Shown: positions 8,229 to 15,340 of the stretch, piece by piece | How the letters are laid out: each line of letters opens with the position of its first letter | Position numbering within the stretch: the first letter of the stretch is position 1 | From: a bacterium | Lineage (GTDB): Bacteria; Patescibacteriota; Minisyncoccia; Phycocordibacterales; JAUSHB01 | Assembly (NCBI GenBank): GCA_030648955.1 | Contig: JAUSHB010000008.1 | Span: 1 to 45,510, forward strand | Reading direction: 5' to 3' | DNA length: 45,510 nucleotides | The notes under the pieces: model-generated | What the model was told of the DNA's origin: nothing | The model's input: only the letters and a program-made list of their open reading frames with translations | Database searches by the model: none | Translations under genes and position numbers: made by a program

Positions 8229-8981
8229 ATGAATGCAGAATTTCAAGTAAAAACATCGGTATTTGAAGGGCCTCTCGACGTGCTTCTCGATCTTATTGAA
8301 AAGCGGAAACTTCTTATCAATGACATATCGCTTGCACAAGTGGCAGATGATTATATTGCTTATATAAAAAACTTTGATCAATTCCCAATTGAGCATGCCG
8401 CTGATTTTGTGTTTGTCGCGTCAACACTTGTTCTGATTAAATCAAAATCGCTTTTGCCGACCCTCGAACTTACTGAGGAAGAGCAGGGGAGTATTGAAGA
8501 TCTGCAGAAACGGCTCGCAGAATATAAGCGCATTAAAGAATTGAGTGTTTATATTAGAAAAATGTATGGAGAAAAAATGATCTTTGCCCGCGTTCCTTCG
8601 CGCATGACCACACCGATATTTTCTCCCAACCAAGAAACTACACTCGAGCATATTTGGGGGGCAATCCAAAATATCATCAACACACTCCCCAAAAAGCAAT
8701 TTATCCCCAGGGTGGTGGTCGCAACCGTGATCAGTCTTGAAGAAATGATGGATCGATTGACTGACAGAATACGAGAAAATATCAATATGAGCTTTAAAGA
8801 TTTCGTCGGAGGGACAAAAGAACGAGTCAATGTTATTGTGGGGTTTCTTGCCCTCCTCGAACTAGTAAAGCAAGGTATGATTTCCGTAGTGCAACAACAG
8901 AGTTTTGAAGATATTCATATTAAGGTGGGAGAAGAGGTGGGCGAAGCTTCCATAGCTTCAGAAGCGTCGCAAGCTTTATAG
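8229..8981 (+). CDS. scpA: Segregation and condensation protein A
   Basis: ScpA is the kleisin subunit that bridges the Smc heads and binds ScpB in bacterial condensin. The 250-aa protein starts with the family signature (FEGPLDVLLDLIEKRKL, about 13-29, then ISLAQVADDYIAYI) and continues ASTLVLIKSKSLLP. The winged-helix C-terminus follows (VNVIVGFLALLELVKQGMISV). The last twelve residues (EASIASEASQAL) are low complexity and coincide with a repeat also found at 12528, so they are probably an added tail. scpB follows after 13 bases; no smc gene is in the window. Confidence 0.94.
   Translation: MNAEFQVKTSVFEGPLDVLLDLIEKRKLLINDISLAQVADDYIAYIKNFDQFPIEHAADFVFVASTLVLIKSKSLLPTLELTEEEQGSIEDLQKRLAEYKRIKELSVYIRKMYGEKMIFARVPSRMTTPIFSPNQETTLEHIWGAIQNIINTLPKKQFIPRVVVATVISLEEMMDRLTDRIRENINMSFKDFVGGTKERVNVIVGFLALLELVKQGMISVVQQQSFEDIHIKVGEEVGEASIASEASQAL
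8943..8978. repeat. Palindromic repeat copy 1, at the 3' end of scpA
   Basis: GAAGCTTCCATAGCTTC (8943-8959) recurs with one mismatch at 12528-12544. Both copies are followed by a GC-rich link and AGCTTT. The core can form a hairpin (GAAGCT / AGCTTC). It is translated as EASIASEASQAL at the end of ScpA. GAAGCGTCGCAAG (8961-8973) resembles GAAGCCTCGCAAG in gltX (15659-15671). Confidence 0.7.
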
Positions 8982-8994
8982 AGCCTAAAAAATC

Positions 8995-9573
8995 ATGAGT
9001 ATTGATGCAAAATTAGAAGCAGTATTATTTTTTAAAGCAGAACCACTGTCGATAAAAAAACTTTCCCAAATTCTTAATGTTGACGAAACAGAAGTAAAAA
9101 GTGCGCTTGAAATCCTGAAAGAGAAACTTCTAGAAAGAGGAGTTACTCTCATTGAAAAAGATGATGAAGTGATGTTGGGAACTGCATCAGAAGCAAGTGG
9201 AATCATTGACGAACTTTCCCGAGAAGAGCTCTCGCGCGACCTAGGAAAGGCTGGACTTGAAACGCTTTCTATTATTTTATATCGCGGACCAATCACACGA
9301 AGTGGCATTGATTATATTCGTGGTGTCAATTCAACATTTATTCTACGAAACCTTTTAATCCGCGGTCTTGCTGAAAAGATTCCTAATCCGACCGACCAAA
9401 GAAGTTTTTTGTACCGCGCAACGTTTGACCTTCTTTCACACCTTGGAATTTCACGCGTCGAGGATCTTCCGGAATATGGGAGCACAAATGAATCAATAGA
9501 AAAATTTGTAGAAGAGTTTAACAATGAAAGCAATGGCGAACAACAACCAGAACAAACCCAACCCACCGAGTGA
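8995..9573 (+). CDS. scpB: Segregation and condensation protein B
   Basis: ScpB dimers bind ScpA in the Smc-ScpAB complex. The 192-aa sequence has the two winged-helix domains typical of the family: KLEAVLFFKAEPLSIKKLSQIL near the N-terminus, then LETLSIILYRGPITRSGIDYIRGVNS and ILRNLLIRGLAEK, and the end signature YRATFDLLSHLGI..EDLPEYG. The acidic, Gln-rich tail (EQQPEQTQPTE) is poorly conserved. It follows scpA closely without an SD, and its 3' end overlaps the next gene by 50 bases in another frame. Confidence 0.94.
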   Translation: MSIDAKLEAVLFFKAEPLSIKKLSQILNVDETEVKSALEILKEKLLERGVTLIEKDDEVMLGTASEASGIIDELSREELSRDLGKAGLETLSIILYRGPITRSGIDYIRGVNSTFILRNLLIRGLAEKIPNPTDQRSFLYRATFDLLSHLGISRVEDLPEYGSTNESIEKFVEEFNNESNGEQQPEQTQPTE

Positions 9574-10834
9574 CTCACTCGCAGTGAAGAGTGTCCGTAA
9601 AAACAAAAAGCTCTCCGCTCAAAATAAAAAACAAGAACCCGAGCTTGATAGTTTTTCAAGCGCTCTTTTGGGAACATATTCAAACAAGAGTGATAACACC
9701 ATTGAGGCTGTCTCCGATTCCGAACCAATATTGTCTTCTCAAGACGATACTCTTGATGTCATTTCCAACGATAGTTTTGAAAATATTAAAGAGCCGTCCC
9801 CCGAAGAAAAACATCTCGAACTTCCCAAGGAAAAAGATTTGGTGTTATTACCCAGTCATGGAGATGTAAAAATTTTGACACCGGGCGAGATTCAAACGGG
9901 TAAAAAATCATTACTCCCCGCACTCATACTTATCACGCTTATGGTTGTTTCGTATGCAATTGGCTATAACAAAAATCACACGAGCAACGAAGAAAACGTG
10001 ATTACAAACAATAATTTAGAAGAACAGACGAACCCATTTGAACATATTGAGCTCAAAGGGAAGGCTGCGTATGTGTATGACACCACAACAGGCACTACCT
10101 TATTTGAATATAACGCACATGATATTTTACCGCTTGCCTCACTTACAAAGTTAATGACAGCGATTACAGCATCGGAAATCCTCCCCATAGGCACGGTCGT
10201 AACCATCAACAGATCTGATATCGAGAGCGAGGGGGATTCGGGACTCTTTATGAATGAACGCTGGAAACTTTCCGATATTATTGGCTTCACCCTCATGACT
10301 TCATCAAACGACGGCGCAAGCGCTCTCGCTACGGTTGCCGGATCTTTGGGACAAAATGCGTATGGAAAGCCTGTCGATGAATCAAAGCAAAAGTTTATTG
10401 CCGAAATGAATAGAAAATCACAAGAACTTGGATTGCAGGGAACTCATTTTTATAATGAATCAGGGCTTGATGTTGATGGTGAAATAAGCGGCGGATACGG
10501 AACCGCACGAGATGTTGCGTTACTCATGGCGTATGCACTAAAAAACTCATATAGAAATATGGAACTAACAACACGGGTGCGCACCACGATGACTTCCCTC
10601 GACAATATTCGCCATAAAGCGACCAATACTAACGAGAATATTAATGCCATCCCGGCAATCATTGCTTCCAAAACCGGATATACCGATCTTGCGGGGGGAA
10701 ATCTCGCCGTTGCCTTTGACGCAGGACTATCACACCCTGTTATTGTGGTCGTGCTTGGCTCTACGCGTGAAGGGAGGTTTAAGGATGCTGAAGCGCTTAC
10801 TTGGGCGGCACTGGAAGAGCTCAAAAGAAAATAA
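9524..10834 (+). CDS. D-alanyl-D-alanine carboxypeptidase (S11/PBP5-like), membrane-anchored
   Basis: A serine DD-peptidase that would trim pentapeptide stems in peptidoglycan. The active-site motifs are all present: SLTK (206-209), S-S-N (260-262) and KTG (383-385). The N-terminal 125 residues are long, charged and cytoplasmic-looking. A single membrane segment (about 130-147) anchors the C-terminal catalytic domain outside, unlike classical PBP5, which uses a cleaved signal and a C-terminal helix. At 436 aa the extra length is this N-terminal tail. The start overlaps the end of scpB; an alternative ATG lies nine bases downstream (9533). Confidence 0.9.
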   Translation: MKAMANNNQNKPNPPSDSLAVKSVRKNKKLSAQNKKQEPELDSFSSALLGTYSNKSDNTIEAVSDSEPILSSQDDTLDVISNDSFENIKEPSPEEKHLELPKEKDLVLLPSHGDVKILTPGEIQTGKKSLLPALILITLMVVSYAIGYNKNHTSNEENVITNNNLEEQTNPFEHIELKGKAAYVYDTTTGTTLFEYNAHDILPLASLTKLMTAITASEILPIGTVVTINRSDIESEGDSGLFMNERWKLSDIIGFTLMTSSNDGASALATVAGSLGQNAYGKPVDESKQKFIAEMNRKSQELGLQGTHFYNESGLDVDGEISGGYGTARDVALLMAYALKNSYRNMELTTRVRTTMTSLDNIRHKATNTNENINAIPAIIASKTGYTDLAGGNLAVAFDAGLSHPVIVVVLGSTREGRFKDAEALTWAALEELKRK

Positions 10835-10845
10835 TAAATAATAGA

Positions 10846-10873
10846 AAAGCCGCCTTGCTAGCAAGGCGGCTTT
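10846..10873. terminator. 28-bp perfect palindromic terminator
   Basis: AAAGCCGCCTTGCT followed by its exact complement, twelve bases after the carboxypeptidase stop and 31 bases before the stop of the convergent minus-strand gene. It may serve both. Confidence 0.85.
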
Positions 10874-10904
10874 AAAAAATATAAAAAGAAAAGAGCCATC
10901 TTAA

Positions 10905-11231
10905 TTATGAACTAGACCAATGTCCTGAACCAACACTAGATTTTTCTTTCAAAACAACGCACTTTATGTGTTTAGGGCGGAATCCCGACTGTACTACACG
11001 ACCCACAGATTTGGTCAATCTATCCAGTTCCTTCCCCCCAAGAACTATGGGACCAGAAATATGAACAATAATTTCTTCGCCTAGCCCCCAATTCATTCTA
11101 TCTGTTGGAAAAAATACTGCGAGAGATTCCATATCTCTAGACTTAAAAATATCGATTAAAAGCTTGGTCACCGTTTTGTAGATATCTTCATCAACTCCAT
11201 TAGGCGTACCCCAGATATAAATTGAGTTCAT
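10905..11231 (-). CDS. Hypothetical protein, 108 aa
   Basis: No family is assigned with confidence. The fold looks like alternating strands and helices (MNSIYIWGTPNGVDEDIYKT, then EEIIVHISGPIV). The size and pattern recall small tautomerase-like proteins, but the usual Pro-1 is not present. AGGAG lies seven bases before the ATG. It has its own consensus promoter (11273-11301) and ends at a shared palindromic terminator. Confidence 0.75.
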   Translation of the reverse strand: MNSIYIWGTPNGVDEDIYKTVTKLLIDIFKSRDMESLAVFFPTDRMNWGLGEEIIVHISGPIVLGGKELDRLTKSVGRVVQSGFRPKHIKCVVLKEKSSVGSGHWSSS

Positions 11232-11272
11232 TAAAATCTCCTAGGTTTTGATTTCAAAAGTAATCTTACTCT

Positions 11273-11301
11273 AAGCTAAAACAAAACCAAGACCGTGTCA
11301 A
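11273..11301 (-). promoter_or_regulatory. Promoter for the 10905-11231 gene
   Basis: On the minus strand: TTGACA (11301-11296), 17-bp spacer, TAGCTT (11278-11273). It leaves a leader of about 35 nt with the SD. Confidence 0.65.
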
Positions 11302-11346
11302 GCAGCAAGAAGATATTTTTTCGCTCTTTCTTTTTCATTATTTTAA

Positions 11347-11401
11347 GATATATTTCCATATATCAGGTTCATTCGCTCCAAGTAAAAATAAGTTTTTACT
11401 T
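11347..11401. promoter_or_regulatory. Two inverted repeats upstream of the mraY promoter
   Basis: GATATAT-ttcc-ATATATC (11347-11364) and AAGTAAAAA-taag-TTTTTACTT (11380-11401) are perfect inverted repeats. The second overlaps the -35 box of mraY, the position of an operator. The otherwise gene-free stretch 11232-11466 also holds the promoter of the minus-strand gene. Confidence 0.45.
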
Positions 11402-11423
11402 ATCGCTCATTGCCTGATATAAT
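11395..11423 (+). promoter_or_regulatory. Promoter of mraY
   Basis: TTTACT (11395-11400), 17-bp spacer, extended -10 TGATATAAT (TATAAT 11418-11423). Transcription should start near 11430, which rules out the in-frame TTG at 11410 and ATG at 11425 as start codons. Confidence 0.7.
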
Positions 11424-11466
11424 CATGGCAATACGTTTATTTTCTTTTCAACTCTTAACTTATTTC

Positions 11467-12522
11467 ATGATCATCAACGTCGTCAAAGTTTTCATACCGC
11501 TCGCGATTGCTTTTTTTATTGGGATCGCGATAACGCCTCTTCTTACTCACTATCTCTATAAACATAAGATGTGGAAGAAAAAGGCGCGTACCGAAGGGCT
11601 TGGTGGGGGAGGGACGCCGATTTTCAATAACCTGCACAAAGAAAAAGAAGTTGGGACGCCACGAATGGGCGGGATAATCATCTGGATGAGCGTTCTGCTC
11701 ACCATGTTTGCGATATGGGTCATCGCAAAACTTTTTCCATCCGATATTACTGCAAAACTTAATTTTTTAAGCAGGGAACAAACATGGCTTCCGCTCTTTA
11801 CACTTATTGTCGCATCTCTTGTCGGTCTTGTGGATGATATTCTCGTTATTTATGGCAGGGGAGGATACATCGCGGGCGGAATTCCCCTTAAAATTCGCAT
11901 TGGTGTCGTGCTTCTTATTGGACTTATCGGTGGATGGTGGTTTTTTGATAAATTGGATGTTTCTTCGATCCATATTCCGTTCAACGGAGACTGGGAGCTT
12001 GGAATATTCATTATTCCATTCTTTATGATCACCATGCTTGCGCTTTTTTCAGGTGGAGTAATTGATGGTATTGACGGGCTTGCGGGAGGGATTATGGCGG
12101 CAATTTTTACCTCATATGCCGGTATAGCATTTTTTCAAAACCAAATCGATCTTTCTGCATTCTGCGCAGTTGTGGCGGGAGGGATTCTTGCATTTTTGTG
12201 GTTTAATATCCCACCTGCACGTTTTTATATGTCTGAAACAGGGATGCTCGGGCTCACCACTACCATCACCGTCGTTGCATTTCTTACCAAAAGCGTCTTG
12301 GTGCTTCCCATTATCGCCATGCCGCTTCTTCTCGCATCACTTTCAGTCATCATTCAAATCACGTCAAAAAAATTACGTAATGGAAAAAAAGTATTTTTAG
12401 TCGCCCCCATTCACCATCACTTTGAGGCACTTGGCTGGCCATCGTATAAAGTCACCATGCGTTTTTGGGTCATTTCAATATTCTTTGCTGTCATTGGATT
12501 AATTGTTGCACTTATTGGATAA
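11467..12522 (+). CDS. mraY: Phospho-N-acetylmuramoyl-pentapeptide transferase (MraY)
   Basis: MraY transfers phospho-MurNAc-pentapeptide to undecaprenyl phosphate, forming lipid I at the membrane. Visible motifs are GTPRMGGI near the N-terminus, the DD pair in LVDDILVI, GVIDGIDGLAGG, and APIHHHFEALGWP before the last helices (RFWVISIFF). About ten membrane segments are present. One odd point: the common PAxxFMGDxGS motif reads PARFYMSETGM. I choose the ATG at 11467 (351 aa) because upstream starts lie before the predicted transcription start. The next gene, ftsW, is 59 bases downstream. Confidence 0.93.
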   Translation: MIINVVKVFIPLAIAFFIGIAITPLLTHYLYKHKMWKKKARTEGLGGGGTPIFNNLHKEKEVGTPRMGGIIIWMSVLLTMFAIWVIAKLFPSDITAKLNFLSREQTWLPLFTLIVASLVGLVDDILVIYGRGGYIAGGIPLKIRIGVVLLIGLIGGWWFFDKLDVSSIHIPFNGDWELGIFIIPFFMITMLALFSGGVIDGIDGLAGGIMAAIFTSYAGIAFFQNQIDLSAFCAVVAGGILAFLWFNIPPARFYMSETGMLGLTTTITVVAFLTKSVLVLPIIAMPLLLASLSVIIQITSKKLRNGKKVFLVAPIHHHFEALGWPSYKVTMRFWVISIFFAVIGLIVALIG

Positions 12523-12527
12523 CAACA

Positions 12528-12560
12528 GAAGCTTCAATAGCTTCGCGAGCTTTCAAGATA
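12528..12560. repeat. Palindromic repeat copy 2, mraY-ftsW spacer
   Basis: GAAGCTTCAATAGCTTC (12528-12544), then GCGAGCTTT. It is the second copy of the element at the scpA 3' end (8943). It fills most of the short spacer between mraY and ftsW. Confidence 0.7.
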
Positions 12561-12581
12561 GAAAAACCAAAAAGCAACTCT

Positions 12582-13679
12582 ATGAATCGCAAAAAGGCAG
12601 ACAGAATATTTCTTGGAATCGTGGCGGCACTCGTGCTTGTCGGAACTTTTTTGTTTTTTTCCGCAAGTTTGGGGCTTTTGGCGCGTAGCGAGGATTTATT
12701 TTCCAGTGTAATATTCAGCAGACTTATCTTTGGGTTATTGGCAGGAACTATAACGCTTATTATTACTTCAAAAATTCCGCATACCTTTTTAAAAAAATCA
12801 TCTTTCTATTTCTTTGTATTTTCAGTAATTCTGACTTCGCTCGTATTTGTTCCAGGAATTGGTTTTGAGCACGGCGGGGCAAAACGTTGGATTCATCTTT
12901 TTGGCATATCATTACAGCCGGCAGAATTTCTAAAATTAAGCTTTGTTATTTATTTCGCTGCGATTCTCTCGTCACTTAAAGGAAAAATTAAAACATTCGC
13001 GTATGGACTTCTCCCAGCCCTTATTTTGCTTGGCATTACAGGGATCCTACTTATTAAGCAACCTGATATGGGAACGTTTCTTGTTATTTTTACCTCTGCA
13101 ATTGCCATGCTTATTGTAAGCGGAGGGAAATGGTCACACATAGGAATCTTGGGAGGAATTTCCATCGTAAGTGTTGCCATTCTCGCACACTTTAAACCTT
13201 ACATTCTTTTACGTTTCACCACCTTTCTTGATCCAACAGGAGACCCACTTGGGGCCGGATATCAAATACAACAATCATTAATTGCCATAGGCTCGGGGGG
13301 TATTTTTGGAAGAGGTTTCGGACAGAGTATCCAGAAATTCGGCCAACTTCCCGAACCCATAGGTGATTCGATTTTTGCTGTGGCATCAGAAGAATTTGGA
13401 ATGATTGGTGCTGTAATAATTATTGCACTTTTTGTTGCACTTGCGATACGTGGTTTCCAGATTGCTTCACGTGCTCCAAATTATTTTAGTGGACTTCTTG
13501 TCGTAGGTCTTGTTATACTAATGGTGACCCAATCATTTATGAATATTGCATCAATGCTTAGTGTCCTTCCCTTGGTTGGCGTCCCACTTCTTTTCATTAG
13601 TCACGGCGGTACAGCACTTTTGTTCGCGCTCCTTGAAGCAGGGATTATTTTACAGGTGTCGAAGTATCAGAGGGAATAA
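12582..13679 (+). CDS. ftsW: FtsW/RodA/SpoVE family lipid II polymerase
   Basis: A SEDS-family glycosyltransferase that polymerises lipid II during septation or elongation. About ten membrane segments are visible, with the family signatures GGAKRWI, LQPAEFLKLSFV, IKQPDMGTFLVI, GAGYQIQQSLIAIGSGG..GRGFGQS, LPEPIGDSIFAVASEEFG (catalytic-type Asp and Glu) and PLLFISHGGTAL. Position between mraY and murG favours FtsW over RodA, but sequence alone does not separate them here. I use the ATG at 12582 (365 aa); the longer in-frame extension would overlap mraY and read through the repeat. No SD is evident. Confidence 0.92.
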   Translation: MNRKKADRIFLGIVAALVLVGTFLFFSASLGLLARSEDLFSSVIFSRLIFGLLAGTITLIITSKIPHTFLKKSSFYFFVFSVILTSLVFVPGIGFEHGGAKRWIHLFGISLQPAEFLKLSFVIYFAAILSSLKGKIKTFAYGLLPALILLGITGILLIKQPDMGTFLVIFTSAIAMLIVSGGKWSHIGILGGISIVSVAILAHFKPYILLRFTTFLDPTGDPLGAGYQIQQSLIAIGSGGIFGRGFGQSIQKFGQLPEPIGDSIFAVASEEFGMIGAVIIIALFVALAIRGFQIASRAPNYFSGLLVVGLVILMVTQSFMNIASMLSVLPLVGVPLLFISHGGTALLFALLEAGIILQVSKYQRE

Positions 13680-13717
13680 TACAAGAAAAGTAATTTTTAA
13701 TTTCCAATGAAATAATT

Positions 13718-13747
13718 TGAAAATTGTAAATTTTTATGCAATATACT
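13718..13747 (+). promoter_or_regulatory. Promoter of murG
   Basis: TTGAAA (13718-13723), 18-bp spacer, TATACT (13742-13747), in an AT-rich spacer after ftsW. Confidence 0.55.
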
Positions 13748-13756
13748 TCATTATCA

Positions 13757-13793
13757 GCAATAACATCTCCCGTAATAGCTTTTGAGTTATTGC
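13757..13793 (+). promoter_or_regulatory. Hairpin in the predicted murG leader
   Basis: A perfect 8-bp inverted repeat GCAATAAC / GTTATTGC (13757-13764, 13786-13793) encloses 21 nt. It lies between the predicted transcription start (about 13754) and the murG ATG at 13812, so it would form in the leader RNA. No terminator-like T run follows. It may act on translation or stability. Confidence 0.4.
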
Positions 13794-13811
13794 AGGCGGG
13801 TTTCTAATAAG

Positions 13812-14939
13812 ATGAAGGTAGTCTTTACTGGCGGGGGATCAGGAGGTCATTTCTATCCTATAATAGCTATCGCGGAGAAACTTAATGAGCTTCTTGATCG
13901 TGAGAAATTTGTTGATGTTAAAATCTACTATCTTTCTGATGCTCCATACGACGAGCGAATACTTTTTGAAAAAGGAATCATATTTAAAAAATTACCCGCT
14001 GGTAAACTACGAAGATATTTTTCATTTTTAAATATAGTTGATCTTTTCAAAACAGTCTACGGCGTAGTGCGAGCACTCGGAGTATTATATGTTCTGTTTC
14101 CCGATGTGGTGGTAGGGAAGGGGGGGTATGCAAGTTTTCCTACACTGATTGCGGCAAAATTTCTCAATATTCCGGTCATTATTCATGAATCAGACAGCGT
14201 ACCCGGACGTGCGAATATTATTGCATCTAAATTTGCACGACGTATCGCTGTATCGTATCGTGAAGCGGCGGAATATTTTCCCATAGAAAAAACTGCATTT
14301 ACGGGAAATCCAATCAGAAGAGATGTTGCCATTCCTATGCGTGAAGGTGCGCATGAAATCCTCAAACTTGACAGCACGGTACCCACGATACTTATTCTCG
14401 GCGGTTCTCAAGGGGCGTCAATTATCAATGATGCCATTATGCAAGCGGCTCCACGTCTTACAGAAAAATATCAGATCATCCACCAAGTGGGTATCAAAAA
14501 TCTTGAAGCTATGAAAAATATGGCAGAGGTGGTGATGGCAAAAAGCCAATATCGCGAACGTTATAAAATGTTTGGGTATTTAAATGAGATTACATTGAGA
14601 ACATCTGCGGGTGTCGCAGACCTTGTTATATCGCGAGCTGGATCAGCAATTTTTGAAATAGCTGCATGGGGAATACCTTCTATTATTATTCCTATCACTG
14701 ACTCCAATGGAGATCATCAAAGAAAAAATGCGTATGCATACGCCCGAGGGGGAGGATGTATTGTTATAGAAGAATCAAATCTTACGACAAACCTCATAAC
14801 TTCCGAGGTTGAACGTCTTATGGATGATGCAGAGATTCGAGAAAAAATGAAGGTGAGTGCAAAATTATTTGCTAAAGATGATGCTGCTCTAAAAATAGCT
14901 CAAGAAATTCTTCTTGTCCTCAAAGAACACGCGAAGTAA
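13812..14939 (+). CDS. murG: MurG N-acetylglucosaminyl transferase (lipid II synthase)
   Basis: MurG adds GlcNAc from UDP-GlcNAc to lipid I on the inner face of the membrane. The 375-aa GT28 protein has the N-terminal loop TGGGSGGHFYPIIAIAE, GKGGYASFP, HESDSVPGRAN, LGGSQGAS, and the donor-binding C-terminal SRAGSAIFEIAAWGIPSIII with DHQRKNA. The start is the ATG at 13812, directly before the conserved first strand; an in-frame TTG at 13782 lies inside the leader hairpin. It ends at a terminator at 14957. Confidence 0.96.
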   Translation: MKVVFTGGGSGGHFYPIIAIAEKLNELLDREKFVDVKIYYLSDAPYDERILFEKGIIFKKLPAGKLRRYFSFLNIVDLFKTVYGVVRALGVLYVLFPDVVVGKGGYASFPTLIAAKFLNIPVIIHESDSVPGRANIIASKFARRIAVSYREAAEYFPIEKTAFTGNPIRRDVAIPMREGAHEILKLDSTVPTILILGGSQGASIINDAIMQAAPRLTEKYQIIHQVGIKNLEAMKNMAEVVMAKSQYRERYKMFGYLNEITLRTSAGVADLVISRAGSAIFEIAAWGIPSIIIPITDSNGDHQRKNAYAYARGGGCIVIEESNLTTNLITSEVERLMDDAEIREKMKVSAKLFAKDDAALKIAQEILLVLKEHAK

Positions 14940-14956
14940 CCTCTTTTTGGGTAAAC

Positions 14957-14990
14957 CAAAACCCCCATGAAAAATCATAGGGGTTTTTAC
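14957..14990. terminator. Terminator between murG and the convergent orphan gene
   Basis: An AAAACCCCCATG / CATAGGGGTTTTT hairpin with one mismatch and a T run on the plus side. It overlaps the stop of the minus-strand gene. Confidence 0.8.
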
Positions 14991-15280
14991 CTGCTTCGCC
15001 TTTCCTTGCGACTAATTTTTTGTATGTATGCATAATCAAACTTTATTTCATCTCCTTTCACAAGCCCTTGGCTGTGCCAACGATTTGAAATTTTTGGATA
15101 GTCCTTGAGACACACGGCAGTAAACCAGTATGAACCATTTGAATTAGTCCTTGGGGGTGTAAGTGCTTTTATAAAAATTCCTCCGACTTCCCCGATTATT
15201 TTTTTACATACATATAGCCTGTCCCCCTCTCCTACGCAAATAACCTTAAAGCATTCTCCTGTTTTCAATCTTGCTTTCAT
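14987..15280 (-). CDS. Hypothetical protein, 97 aa
   Basis: Not recognised. It is a basic small protein with an N-terminal beta-rich half (MKARLKTGECFKVICVGEGD, RLYVCKKIIGEVGGIFIKAL) and a basic tail (KISRKERRSR). The pattern resembles a small SH3-like or OB-like barrel. GGAGGG about eight bases before the ATG at 15280 sets the start. It is divergent from gltX. Confidence 0.7.
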   Translation of the reverse strand: MKARLKTGECFKVICVGEGDRLYVCKKIIGEVGGIFIKALTPPRTNSNGSYWFTAVCLKDYPKISNRWHSQGLVKGDEIKFDYAYIQKISRKERRSR

Positions 15281-15307
15281 AAGGCTACCCTCCAATTTAT
15301 TAGATTG

Positions 15308-15316
15308 TGTTACAAT
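15308..15316 (+). promoter_or_regulatory. Extended -10 promoter of gltX
   Basis: TGTTACAAT, with the -10 box TACAAT at 15311-15316. No good -35 is seen. The leader would be about 18 nt without an SD. The in-frame TTG at 15305 lies before it and cannot be the start. Confidence 0.5.
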
Positions 15317-15340
15317 ACAAATATATTCTACAAAGATTGT

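Noticed and set aside
12465-12581. Upstream extension of ftsW overlapping mraY
   Set aside because: It would read through the palindromic repeat and has a Cys/Trp-rich sequence unlike FtsW N-termini; the ATG at 12582 fits the family.
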